Shown here piece after piece: positions 22,632 to 34,113 of a DNA stretch of 64,000 nt. The notes under the pieces were generated by a model. That model saw only the letters and a program-made list of their open reading frames with translations, searched no databases and was not told the origin of the DNA. The stretch is from the NCBI GenBank assembly GCA_949361645.1, contig OX442429.1, positions 2,855,231 through 2,919,230 of the forward strand, in the 5' to 3' direction. Position 1 is the stretch's first letter; each line of letters starts with the position of its first letter. A program made the translations under genes and the position numbers. This DNA comes from Spongilla lacustris (lineage: Eukaryota > Porifera > Demospongiae > Spongillida > Spongillidae).

Positions 22632-24133
22632 TCAAGATCTGTATGGCGGAAATGCCCGCAATAGATGACTAGGAGATTCAGTCATTTCCTTGCGTCTTTT
22701 TGACCTTGGAGTTGAATCTTCATACTTCTCTTGTTGGAAAAGCTCTAAGGCAAGTGCCTTCCGAAACTCACTGTGAGTTTTATATTCCTGAGGATCAGCA
22801 AATGCTCTGTATGCAAGCCATGCATTGGCCTCTGATACCCCCATAACAAGTGCAAATACCATATGCATCCAAGTTTTAGTGCTCCACACTTCTTCAATTC
22901 CTCTAGTACCTTGTCGCACATTGTTGTTGTCATCTATACTGTGTTGTGATACATAGTAATCATAAAAAAGCTGAGGACGATTGAAGTCTTGTGAAGGACC
23001 TCGTGGAACATATTTACCTGTTGGATTGAAGGTACCAGCAGTTGACATTGCAAGCACCACATGGTCGCTGTCACGCAAGCAAGCCACAAAGAATGGAACT
23101 GGCTGTGATCCAAGTTTAGATGCAAGACCACACTTTGCAACACATTTGCCCAGTTCAAGTGAAGCAGCACCAGCTCTAATTGCATCCCCATCTATATGTC
23201 TAGGCCAATACCTTTTTAAAAAATAATTGCAAATGCATACAGTTCAAGTGAAGCAGCACCAGCTCTAATTGCATCCCCATCTATATGTCTAGGCCAATAC
23301 CTTTTTTTTTTATAATCGCAAATGCATACAATTACCCATCCAGGTTTTTCCCACATCATCATTGATTCATCCAAACATACTGACCAACTTGGAGAAAAAA
23401 CTGATTTCAATTGCAAGTTTCATGCCTCTATAAACGGACGTATCTCCCAAAACTGGTCATCAGGGTAAGGTGGTGGATATGTGGACAGTGCAATTGCAGA
23501 GGTGATGGCTTCAAATCGCTGATTAGACATGCCAAATTGACCAAAGTTTAAAGCAGGAGTCAGAGAATCTTTGGGTTCAACTTGCCATGCATTTGTGCAA
23601 CTACTAATGTGACAGACACAGAGTGCCCACCAGATTCCCATCCAGTGCCGCAGTTCATGTACTGTTAACTCATACCAGTAAGGCATATTTATTGCAGTAG
23701 CATGCCTGTTGGTGGCTGGAATGATGACATCCCTGATATAGGTAACTGGCATAAAAGCCTTAATAAAGCTTGCAGGAGATGAATGGGATGGGTTCCTGAT
23801 TAGCAATTGCGCGGGAAAGCGAGGCTGTGTTCTTGCATCAAAAACTATATCGCTGAAGCCTGACTCCCAGTTAATGGTAGTTGTAGAGTTAGCTGATGTA
23901 GCAGTACGTGGGTCATTCTCATCGCTGTCATCTTCATCTGATAGCGTCAATTCTATGTCCTCTTCACAAACATCAGACAAAGGGCCTACCACAGTGACAG
24001 GTAATTGTATGCTACTGCCTTCGCTGATACCGCAGATAGACGAAGACTGGCATGGTGCAGCCATAGTTACTGTAACCTGAGTGCCCTTTAACTTCCATGT
24101 TCTTCCATTGTACTGTACTTCAATTGTGTGCAC
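22632..24133 (-). pseudogene. piggyBac-type (DDE_Tnp_1_7) transposase, broken
   Basis: From 24133 to 23420 an N-terminal acidic region is followed by the helical domain (YWYELTVHELRHWMGIWW, FGMSNQRFEAI). An in-frame TGA at 23420 then interrupts IEA-NLQLKSVF, where family members often have Trp. The catalytic first Asp lies in VCLDESMMMW (about 23370-23340). An 89-bp tandem duplication (23151-23328) shifts the frame. The C-terminal part (23087-22632) reads ACLRDSDHVVLAMST, WSTKTWMHMVFAL and MGVSEANAWLAYR, then a basic tail. The gene is inactive: one nonsense codon and one duplication frameshift are visible. Confidence 0.8.
23151..23328. repeat. 89-bp tandem duplication in the transposase gene
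   Basis: CAGTTCAAGTGAAGCAGCAC starts both 23151 and 23240. The two units are almost identical apart from an A/T homopolymer near their ends. A length of 89 is not a multiple of three, so the duplication breaks the transposase frame. Confidence 0.9.
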
Positions 24134-24732
24134 TTATTCACCAACTCGCGAAGGCGGTACAAAGGTCAACATAGTCAAGTTGTGAAGCTTTTCCTTTTGC
24201 CAAGTAAGAGGAAATTTAGTCTTAACCCATCTCTATCCAGTGACTTCGCATATACACTGATGATTGCACCAACACCCAAAGATTTGCTCTGTCACCCCAT
24301 CTGAAGGCCTTGAAATCAAAAACATTTCGCACACCTGTAGCTAATTGAGATAACCATAAATGGCAGTGGTACAGCCCCAAAACCACATGCATGGATGTTC
24401 TAGATAAGAATGAACTTCATTTTTTACTGACAGCTCTTATTCATTCATTTGCAAGGTATCAGAGTGCATTAAAAAAACTTTATTCATAAAATTATTACAT
24501 GTCCTAGACTAGGACAAAACGTCCTAGTCTAGGACAGTCGATAGAATATCCATCTAGAATGGTATTTCCCTTACCAGTCCAGGTTGCTGTAATCTTTCTT
24601 AGTGACATAGCACCGATGAACACGAGGAAGTAATATGCAGCTAATATTCTTATTGTAGATTAACAGCAGCTGTTCATTCAAGAAATCGCAGCAATCTGAT
24701 ACATCACATTTAAATTTCAGTGGCGGGTGCAA

Positions 24733-25860
24733 TATGAATTCAGCCGATCGGGGTAAGCGGAAGAGAGAGTTTCTGCAAAGCGGAACGGAAGATGGCATTC
24801 CCACAAGAACGAAGTCTCGGTTGAAAAAACTTCTCAAGAGGTACTGGACAGTTTAATTGCTGCTAATTATACATCCATCATTTTTAATGACACAGATCAA
24901 TGTCGTATACGCGGGCAGACAACATACAGGTCCAAGGTAAATCTTTCTGATAAATATGTCGTGTACACCAATAATTCCTATTGTTAGAGCAAAATGAAAT
25001 TTTAAGCACTGATACTCATTTGAGTACCATGTCAGCTGAAGACTTTTGTGATAGCTTTCAATGCAAAACATCAGAGGCACATGCTGAAAGTATTGAAAAA
25101 TGCAGTGATACCTCTATAATGGAACAAAAATTTCAGTTCTGCAGTATCATTCAATAATTTTGCAGTATTCATTGAAGCATTGCAAAACCACTATTAATGA
25201 TTGCTTGCATTAATTGCTGATTTACTTCCACGACCCAACAAAGCTGCATGATCTGTATACAAGCATGAAAAATTCTTTTCTGTTTTTGAGAAACAGTCTT
25301 TTATAGAAAAGCACCAGTTCTGCACTTTGTGTCGTCATCTTTTTGATGAAACCGAAACTTTATGTCCTAATGAATGCATTTCAACGGTTGAGAACTTCCT
25401 GATCTGTGACATTGAATCCCAAATCCAAAGTGCCTTGTCAGGTATTTATATAGCCACATAACAATTTTATTTGCTTCTTTCATAATTCCTTATTAGATCC
25501 TGATACTTGGAATGCTTTACAGAAGAGGTTTGATCATCATGTTAACAATGAAGATTGCATAAGGGATATATATGATGGCGAGCAATACAAAAAACAAAAA
25601 CATTCACAGCATCATGGTTTCCTTTCATTCACATACCCAGCAAGCATTTCATTCACAATTAATACAGACGGAGTTCAAGTATTTAATTTATCTGAAGCTG
25701 AAAGTTGGCCAATATGGCTCAGTATAAATGAACTACCACCGAAATTGAGGTAATATGAAATATTGCACATAGCACTTCTTACGAACTGAATTAATTATTT
25801 TAATCGTAGGTTTTCAAAACAACATGTATTGCTTGGTGGAATTTGGTAGTGGACATATTT
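24733..25860 (+). pseudogene. Tnp2/CACTA-like transposase gene fragment with introns
   Basis: Three or four exon-like blocks lie on the plus strand. Block one is 24733-24855 (M, then basic RGKRKREF, ending LLKRYWTV-stop). Block two is about 25262-25440 (EKHQFCTLCRHLFDE, then CPNECISTVENF, a CxxC-type region) with a GT after LS. Block three is about 25497-25750 (CIRDIYDGEQYKK, FTINTDGVQVFN, WPIWLSINELPPKLR) followed by GTAATA. Block four starts after TAG at 25810 (FSKQHVLLGGIW-stop). NTDGVxVF, INELPxxLR and LLGGIWFG are hallmarks of the Transposase_21 (Tnp2, EnSpm/CACTA) family. The downstream catalytic part is replaced by the Gypsy relic. Confidence 0.6.
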
Positions 25861-25874
25861 CGAAGAGGTCAATT

Positions 25875-28190
25875 AAATAGTCAACAATGAATGATCAAGT
25901 AGTCCTTTCCTTTGTTCCAGAACAGATCCAGCCCCACCTTATGCCATGGCTGGTCTGGAATCTCATGTGCTCTGATCTCTTGTTTGTCTTGTGCTGGCAT
26001 GTTCTCTTCACAGACTCGATCTAGGACAGGTTTTGGTTACAGTGCCGTCCACCCACAAGTTCACACTCGCGCGTGCTCGACACGAGCGTGACTCGATCGA
26101 GTGCAATAATGACTCGCGCGCCTTAACTCAAAGCAAAACAGCTGGAACAAAAACATTTACTATTAATAGCTTGAAACTAACGTAATCATCTGTAGCAATG
26201 GCGTAAATTGATATTTGAGTGACGCTCGCAACAGCGCTCGTATCGAGGGCTAATTGCACTCACGTGCGACTCGCGCGTGACTTGCGCACGACACACAATA
26301 CACTCGCGTGCGAGTGTGAACTTGTGGGTGGACGGCACTGTACCTGCTTGATATCTTCCAACGTGCCTGGCCAATAGACCACATCTCTCGCTCGACGGAA
26401 TGTAGACTGTTGACCTTGATGACTTGAAATGCAGACGACGCAAGATCTCCTCTCTCAGTGATCCCGGTACCACCACTTGACCACCTTTGTATATCTCGCC
26501 ATCCTGAGTGGTTAGCACCTCTCTGAAATTCCAGTACTTCCGTGCACTTTCTGGTACCTCCACTGTCTTATTTGGCCACCCATCACTAATGACCTTCTGG
26601 AGTACTGTCTGTTCCACATCCTTCTTTGCAGCCTCCTTCATGGCAGTCAGTCTCATGGCAGTTATCGGGATGAAATCCTGCTCCAAAATCACTTCCAGTT
26701 CTTTGAACAGTGCATCTTTGAAAGACCTGATCCCTACAGGCAGTATCTTTTGGAGGAGGTGCTGTGGACAGGGTATCTGCCACCACTTGTTGCGAACCAG
26801 AAAGATACACGACATTTAAGTCATACCTCTGTAACTGCAGCAGCATCCGTTGGCGTCATCTTGTGGCTGCCACCTTCTTGATGATCACTTCCAAGGGCTT
26901 GTGGTTGGTTTCCACTGTCACTCTCTTCCCATATATGTATTGATCAAATTTCTGGCATGCAAAGACTGCTGCCAAACACTCCATTTCCAGCGCTACATAG
27001 TTGCGTTCACTTTTGGTTAGTGATCTGGAGACTGAGACAACCTGACGTCCTTTTTGCAAGAGTGTAGCTCCAAGACCTTCTGTGCTGGCATCGCATTGGA
27101 TTACAACCGGTTTGCGAACATCGTAGCTGGTTAAAAACTGTTCCTAGCTGATCATATTCTTTAGGTTCCAGAATGCAGACTTTTCTGCCTCAGTCACTGA
27201 AACTCTGCACTTCCTTCTGTAAGGTGTCGAAGAGGTTCACTAGTAGTGGACAGCTGGGGCATGAACCACGCCAGATAGATGTACATGCCCAGAAAACGAC
27301 GCACAGCTGGTGGCGATGTGGGCTCAGGCATGTTTTTTATAACTGTCACTTTAGCGGCGTCTGGCCTCAATCCACTGATGGAAATGTGGTGCCTAATATA
27401 GACAAGCTCCATTAGATGCAAACACAGTTTGTCCTTGTTGAATTTCAACCGAACCTCTCTCACCCTTTGTAACAGCTTGACCAACCTCTCGCCATGACTT
27501 ATTCTTGCCTTTTTTTTCTGTTGCCCCACTTCCATAGACCAGCACTTCGTCAGCTACAACTTCCACTCCATCCAGACCTTGCAGTGCTGCTTGCAAACGA
27601 CGCTTAAATTCTTCAGGTGCTGAAGACAGACCAAAGGGTAGGCGCTATTACCGATACCGACCATTAGGACTCCAAAAGGTTGTTAAATAACTGCTCCACT
27701 CCGTCAGCTTGACATAAAGGAATCCATTCTTGGCATCTAAGAAACTGAATATTTCAGTTTTGGGAGAACATCATCGAGTCGGCATGTTAAAATCATTCCT
27801 CCTCACCGTCCTATTTAAGTCACGAGGGTTGAGACATACCCGTACTTGTTTCTTGTCCACATTCCAGACAGCAGTTAGATTGCTGATCCATTCGGTTGGA
27901 CATTCTACTGGTGCCAAAACTCCACACTGTACCAATGACCTGATCTTCTCTTCAACTGCTGATTGAACCTTCCGTGGTCTATTTTGGACAGGAGTTATGA
28001 CACTGTCCAATTCGATATTGTATTCTCCCAGTAGACACCTGATGCCACTGAAGAGATCGAGTACTCCTCACAAATTTGGAACGTGCGAGCTCCTGATTCG
28101 AGTGTACAATACATACTTTCTCAGTATTGTACTTTAGTAGTCCTAACTCCAAACAGGGTGTTGCATTGGTTTCGTTTTTAGACAATCAGC
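25875..28190 (-). pseudogene. Ty3/Gypsy retrotransposon pol relic
   Basis: Reading on the minus strand: protease-RT linker (28185-27979), then RT start with VITPVQNRPRKVQSAVEEKI, CPTEWISNLTAVW and VRVCLNPRDLN (28010-27771). RT palm has VEVVADEVLVYG (about 27560; the usual second Asp is Glu). RT thumb and connection follow (27535-27194, RRFLGMYIYLAWF), then RNase H (27059-26856, YVALEMECLAAVFACQKF) and the H2C2/integrase start (26815-26343). The integrase core resumes beyond a MITE (26037-25875, DQPWHKVGLDLFW). It has many frameshifts and no LTRs were recognised. It is interrupted by the 301-bp MITE at 26040-26340. Confidence 0.8.
26040..26340. mobile_element. 301-bp MITE with TA target site
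   Basis: Both ends read CAGTGCCGTCCACCCACAAG in inverted orientation and each is flanked by TA (26038-26039 and 26341-26342). The interior is GC-rich with CTCGCGCG words. It splits the integrase region of the Gypsy relic, so it inserted later. One end of the same family lies inside element A at about 10972-11004. Confidence 0.9.
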
Positions 28191-28681
28191 ATGCACAAAC
28201 ATGTGTCATTATGATGTTTAAGATCTGGCTACTACCAATTTGAAAGTCATATTCTGGATCATCTGACCCATCTGAATGGTGCATCACCTGTGTGTGCATG
28301 TAAGCTATGGTGCTATCATTGCGATAGACTTTCCACATTATGAAGTACTCAAGACACTGCAAAGTTCAACAAATTCTGCATGCTAGCATTGAGCCATAAA
28401 TGTACTTTTTGGGAATAGATTAAGCACATATACAGTTGTACTGTACATGTAAGTGCTAGTATAGTCAATATAGGCTCGCATAAAGTTACCATCACTTCTC
28501 ACAATGAGATCAGAATATGTACTAGCTGGAGCATTTTATTTTATCCTGTGTCTCGATCAACGACAGATGTCAGCCCAAAATTGAAATGCAAAGGTGGCGT
28601 GCCGTGGCCCTACTAATTAACATTAAACAGAGGTAGTAATTCAAATAGTTTATTGTGATTTAGTGTGATACGTGGCCATAC
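28191..28681. other. No gene seen
   Basis: AT-rich spacer between the Gypsy relic and the Cys/His-rich ORF region. No motif or repeat was recognised. Confidence 0.4.
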
Positions 28682-28939
28682 TCAGTGCAATTGACCAATT
28701 TCACAATTTAACAAAGGCGGTCCACAGATTAAGCATGCCATGGTTGTCACTACTGTAGAGCCAGTTCTATCAACAAGCTTCAAGTAAGCAAGGCGAAATA
28801 ATTTGATAGCCTCATGGTGGTTGCAATAGTCATGAAATCCGTTCCTGTGGAACATATGATCCTTAGGTAAGAAGCAATGAGGGCAGGCGTCGTAGTGATG
28901 TAGGCCCGCCCCCCTATAAATGTGTCCCCCCAGCCCCAT
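28682..28939 (-). other. Cys/His-rich ORF of unknown kind
   Basis: An open minus-strand frame contains YDACPHCFLPKDHMFHRNGF, then DYCNHHEA and later MACLICGPP. The Cys-x2-Cys pairs with spaced His residues suggest zinc binding. No family is recognised. It is adjacent to the Ulp1-PHD relic and may be part of the same element. Its upstream end runs into the GC-rich short repeat at 28930-29035. Confidence 0.25.
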
Positions 28940-29035
28940 TTCCCTAGCGATTTGGGGCCGACCAACCTAGCAAATTGGGACCCCCTCAAAGCCCCATTTC
29001 ACTAGCAATTCGGTACCCCTTAGTGAAATTGGGCC
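28928..29035. repeat. Two-copy GGGGCC-rich tandem repeat
   Basis: AGCCCCATTTCCCTAGCGAT at about 28931 recurs as AGCCCCATTTCACTAGCAAT at about 28990, followed by an inverted partial copy (TTAGTGAAATTGGG). Confidence 0.7.
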
Positions 29036-29226
29036 CCCACATTAATTAATATTGGTTCAATGCGTATAAGGTACACTTAGAAATAGGGGCATGGGTCTTG
29101 AAGCTTTGTAATTTTCGAATGGTACCTGAGGTTAACCATTGGAGTTTTAGATAACAAGTACAAAATAGGGCAACTGTACTGATATACATATAAGACACAA
29201 CTCAGAAACTAGTTGTCTTTCAAGAA

Positions 29227-29960
29227 CTATTTGTCTTTCAAGCACAACAAACATTTCCACTGTATTGTTGCCCTTTTAATAGATGTACATACATAGTGGT
29301 ACCATTGGTAGCAAACTTCACACTGAATCATTTTGCCTGATTCAGGCATTCTGCAGGTACATTGAAGGATAATGACATGATGCCTCAGTGCACACCTCCT
29401 GATTGTATCTGTTGTGGTAGTTGCTTGAGGAAATGGTGTTATATATAGTTCACTTTGTGCAAAACAGGATAGCAGATGGGAATGCATCCTGCCTTGATAA
29501 AAAATAAGAGTCCTTAAGTTGTCTCCTATTGCAGGATAGTAAGCAAATGCAATACAAAAGAGGCCACAGTCTGTGGATCCTGACTGTTGCTGCACTGGGT
29601 ATGTGTGACAAACAAGGCTGAGTCATTTGCAGCACACTAGTACACAGTGCTAAACTGCTCTTTAAGACTCAATGGTAATGTTTCTGTTGTAACCCAATGT
29701 CCCTCGCCAGTGTAATGAATCTGTGCGCCTAGATATTGCACATGTTAAAGCAGCCATGATTATGTAATTACAACATACCATCTGTATTCATTGGTTTGAC
29801 GCCTTTAACCTGACAACACAGTGGGTTGAAAACCAGACATTGTGGGAAACTGATCTCGAAGAAGTATTAAAGCAGCATAATTTATCATCAAACAAGCCTC
29901 CTTGTTCTAGAATGCTCTTATATTTAGTCATTCCCAAGATCCAAGGAGAACACTGAAAAA
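29227..29960 (-). pseudogene. Ulp1/SENP-type protease fused to a PHD finger, transposon-type, broken
   Basis: The C-terminal part (29595-29227) begins with the Ulp1 catalytic Cys motif QQQSGSTDCGLFCIAFA. It ends in a PHD finger: CTC, then IQCEVC, then YHYVC and KCLLC. Upstream in another frame (about 29730-29600) is a HWVTTETLPL segment that would supply the catalytic His. That part contains an in-frame TAG and a one-base frame change before the Cys motif. A further exon-like piece is at 29960-29790. Ulp1 plus PHD is a combination known from large animal DNA transposons (for example KDZ/Zisupton-like). The exact family is not determined here. Confidence 0.6.
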
Positions 29961-30196
29961 AGGCGTGATTAAGAAAAAGCAAATAAATAAACTTTTTTAC
30001 TTCATTCGATTTTACAGTCCTCTTTGCTTTTTTACTTTCTTGTTCAGCATTACAGCACATATCTAAGCATATGGTTTAAGGATGCATTTTCATCTTATCA
30101 CTCTATATGTGATCTCTCACTTAATTGTGACTTCAAAAATCCATCTAATTATGCATGATTTTAAGTAAGGCCGCATTTTAATCATTATTTGTACAC

Positions 30197-30559
30197 TCAC
30201 CAGATGGCAAATTCAATGTTCTTGCGAGCTGAGGATCGTCCTTTGAGCATCCATCTAATTACAATTCGCCGTCTGCCTGCTATAGTGTGCATTTGCCACT
30301 GCTCTGCCGTGACCGAATTGTGCAAAAAACACATCTGTTGTATCTTCGTCAGACTCGTCATCTCCATAATCTGTGCTGATGTTGATAAGCCTAGCAAAAT
30401 AAGAGGCAACTTGTCTGTAATCGGCAAATGAAATTGAAGTATCACTGTATTCGTCAAAAATCCTTCTGTAAATTGTGCGAATAGAATAAAGTCACTCCAA
30501 TACGATTCCTTGTTTCCCATTTCAATAGGACATGCAAGGCATGTGGGTGGGCGGTTCAT
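30197..30559 (-). other. Unassigned coding-like segment
   Basis: The 120-residue open frame and an overlapping frame containing DDESDEDTTDVFFAQFGHGR (about 30380-30300) look compositionally coding. The FAQFGHGRAVANAHY string recalls the C-terminal His region of tyrosine recombinases, but the match is weak. It may be an upstream exon of the Ulp1-PHD element. Confidence 0.25.
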
Positions 30560-32226
30560 TATTCATTATTATAAATTGATTCATGTATTAACAAATCACA
30601 GCCTACACGATATGCAACTAAAAAAAGGTTGCCCTCACACAACGAAACTAAAGAAGCTCTTTACGGAAGGATGCTCAACAGATCACACGCCCACTAGAAG
30701 ATTCAATGCGAAGCACAGTCATGTAACGAAACGTGACGTCACGTCACGTCACGTAAATGTATATACTGTTTCTTCCAATCCCTTTATTCTACTATCTATG
30801 CTGGTGCCCGCCTCCGCTTTAACTAAATGTATCTAGGACTCTATAGATGTGCTTGGAAGACGTTGTCGAATAGAATCTTCGAAAAAATCGCGAAAGGAGT
30901 GTTCTGCTTCAATATTCCAAGGAAGTTAAGTAGTTTCCAGTATTTGGTGGAGGGGGGTGCTGGATGTATGGCGCACGAAATTTTTGGCAACCACGCCCAC
31001 TCAGCAGTGTATAGTCTAATAGAAATAGAACAGAGTTTAATGCGAACTACGTTCAATCGGCAAGAATGTTTGCAATCGCCAAGGATGGCGCCAAGCAAAT
31101 TCATCATACGCTAATTAATAGATGTATATGACGAACAGCCTCTAGCTTTATCCGCTTTAGCACACTAAATGATCCGCTGAGTGCGTTGCGAATACTGATA
31201 AGGGCTCTGGCAATGCAGCTTTAATACTGCGGATACAATCTGCTGATGGAAGACTGCAAACTTCACGTCGTTTCACTGTATACTGACATGCCAAGGATAA
31301 CTTTGGAGCCACTTGTCTTATGTACGTTGAAAGATGCATCCATTGGCACACTTCGAATGAGAAAAGTGCATGTAATCAGCACCTGGCTATCTTTGTCCCC
31401 ACAAAGCTTCCTACTACGCCAAAGTGTGGAGTAGTAACTAAAAAGCTGGAGGACGAGTAGCAGTCAACAGAATCCAACTAGGAACCGCTTAATAATCTTT
31501 TATAGTGATGTGAATAATAGAAGTGATTAGAATTAAATTACCGCGCTAAATGTAAGCATAACTATAGCTCGCGGCGAAGGGAAATTACACTATTTGAGTA
31601 ATTATGTTCATTCTTGTGTCGGAGGGGGGTGCCTTAGCCCCCTGAACCCCCCCCCCCCTAAATACGCCACTGGTTTTTCTAGACAAACACACATCAGATA
31701 CGTTCAAGATAGCCATAAAAAAAATTTCTATGATTAATATAATGGTACCTAATAATGGTGCGGGCGGGAAATGGGAAACAAGGAATCATATAGTTGTGGC
31801 CTAAGCATGAAGTTTTACGCCTCCGATCACAAATAACGAGCGGTTGTTTATTTTTCCCAGGAAGGTGGCTAAAACTGATTCAAAAGGTCTGATGAAGAGG
31901 AGGTCCTTATTACACATGTTGATGCTTCCTCCTCTAGAAATCTAGCGACCCCCTTGTTCGATCCTGTTAGGGATCTAGACTCTGAATACACTGGATAGAA
32001 GAACATTTGTTTGTTAGCAACATAAACATTCCTCGTGGAGCTGCGCCCATTGGAAATAGTATAAGGTAGCCAAATGCCTTGTCATCTAATTAGTATGTTT
32101 CGAGCTCAGTCGCCCTTGCAGGCATTCCTGAGCCTATTTATATTACCAGCAGTACATTTTCCACATACTCATTGTACAACTTTATGTACGCAGAACTTTC
32201 CACCCTCAACTCGTAGCACAAACCTA
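30560..32226. other. Spacer with CRE-like ACGTC repeats and an element tail
   Basis: No gene was recognised. At 30734-30755 the word ACGTC/ACGTG is repeated in tandem (GTGACGTCACGTCACGTCAC), creating CRE-like TGACGTCA sites. At 31615-31672 a GGGGGTGCC...C12 (31647-31658)...AAATACGCCACTGG string looks like the end of an element. A minus-strand open frame at 31157-31351 is unassigned. Confidence 0.4.
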
Positions 32227-32450
32227 CAGTAGCGGTCATAAAAAAAGTTTACGTATTTGATTACGCCGTGGCCGTTGTACGGTCTGCCGTACGTACGGTA
32301 CGCTATTACAGACGTACGGTACAATTACGGCTGTACATGAGTATCTAATAAGTAAACAGCTAGCTAGCGACTTACTCACTACGTAGTGCTTCAGCGATTT
32401 GAGCTCTTGCCCAATCCAGACGCCAGTGGTGTGGTGGCTACTTATTGGCT

Positions 32451-32515
32451 GGGGGGGGGGGGGGGGGGGGGGGCAACATGCATATTTTGGCGCCCCCCCC
32501 CCCCCCCCCCCCCCC
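32451..32515. repeat. G23 - 19 nt - C23 hairpin
   Basis: A run of 23 G (32451-32473) and a run of 23 C (32493-32515) flank 19 bases. They can pair exactly and each could also form a G-quadruplex on one strand. Confidence 0.95.
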
Positions 32516-34026
32516 ATCCCCTGAAGCCCATTTTAATGCTCGTATGAGTAAATTATAAAATATGTAACTATACATGCGCTAACTGAACGGTAGATTGCGA
32601 TGTTAAAGAAGTGCTCTGGACAATTCGGATGAACATTGCTGTACAATGGCCTTATTTGAAAAGCACATAAGAAGTTTCTTCTCTACTGTCATCAACATGA
32701 ACCCTTCTAACCTTTCTAGAGATAATACGTAGATCTCTGGCCTTTGATTCTTGCATCATGCATGGTATAGATCGGAGACGTGTTTTAACTTACTTTATAG
32801 TGCCGAAAAGCTGCGTACTGCAACTGGTATCGAATACTGCTTGCACAATTCAGAAAAAGCATTCAGAACGTGGTACTGCATGCATGAGGTTGCAGAGAAT
32901 TGATAATGCAATGGATAGTACCACGGTATAATTTCTGTCTATATTTATATATATATGTCATCAGTGACAGCTTGCTCAGTCTCTTCTTTGTCCTTACACC
33001 CATGTTCATGCAGATCAACATGCATGTTCTGATTCCTCGTAAAAGCTATAAAACTTATTAAAGACTGGAGCAAAACTTAACTTGATAACTTCTCTGCGCA
33101 TCCAAGTGTAAAGTCATAACCAAACCTACGCATACGTTTAGCTTCTTCATCAACACTTCCTTCTTCACTTTCATTTACGATATGATGCTCCAATCAGATT
33201 TCTTTCTTTTCCCTTTGTCTTCCATCGAACACTTCTTACAACTGAAAATATATTCCGATCAGACTACATGTATGCATGCGCGTGCGAGGTTCGAGCGTTA
33301 ACGTCTTTAAGATTGACAAAGAGATATACCGTGCTGTTCTTTAAAATCCTGTTGCGATACCAGTTCTTTAAATGTTGAAACAGGTATGCGGAAGCGTTAA
33401 TGATTACGAAAATCCGCTCGTTTAAACGCGAAACTTTTTTTTTTCGATGGGGGCGGAGGGGAGTATTCTAATTACACATGATACGGTCAAATTTCAATAG
33501 TACTAAATTGCATGGCGCCCGGGAGCCTGTAGGCCATTGTTCCAACAAGTGATTGCAGATTCAAATTTTTTTAAATTGCCTAGGCTATGATTTACGTATC
33601 GGAAAAATAAATTGTTGCAACCTTTCAGTTTTAAGGCGCCCCTTGTGCTTGGTGGTGCCCCCATTTTTAAGCCTCGCAGGGGGGGCATTTGCCCCCCCCG
33701 GCCCCCCCTGGCCACCACGCCACAGCCAGTCGCTTCACCTTGTTTGCATCACGAATCATCTGGCAATAAGCGCTACCTCGCCTTTCGAAAGTAGCCGTGT
33801 GGTGAGCAGACATCTCATGTGGTCATCGACAATTGCCATGATTTCTGCGGTAACTGCATCCTGTGGCTTGGTACCGCTTAATGAATTTGTGAATTCCGCC
33901 TCTTATGGCGCCATCAGTCCTTAGAAATGAATCTGCAGCTTCTTGTAATGCTAGGGACGTACCCAGTGGTACATGTACGTATGCAGCATCAGGCGTTATT
34001 ATTATATTAAACACGGGCGTTGTACG

Positions 34027-34113
34027 GCACTCATACGCAATCCTCAAGTTGTCTACACAGAAATGCGCACAACGAACAAGGATGTCAAGAGGTTTGACCC
34101 AGCCTTACAATTA
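34027..34113. repeat. 87-bp direct repeat, copy 1 (copy 2 at 34427-34512)
   Basis: TCATACGCAATCCTCAAGTT to TTACAATTACAG occurs here and again about 400 bases to the right with few changes. Copy 1 lies inside the right end of the 32227-34224 element. Copy 2 is in the minus-strand retroelement relic outside it. Confidence 0.9.

Larger units (their letters stand above)
22292..24539. mobile_element. piggyBac-like transposon, degraded
   Basis: The left end GGCTGTCCTAGACTAGGAC (22292-22310) is the inverse of GTCCTAGTCTAGGACAG at 24521-24537. A second copy, GTCCTAGACTAGGAC, lies at 24501-24515. They enclose the minus-strand transposase. A TTAA precedes the left end (22287-22290) but I do not see it at the right end. 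Confidence 0.55.
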
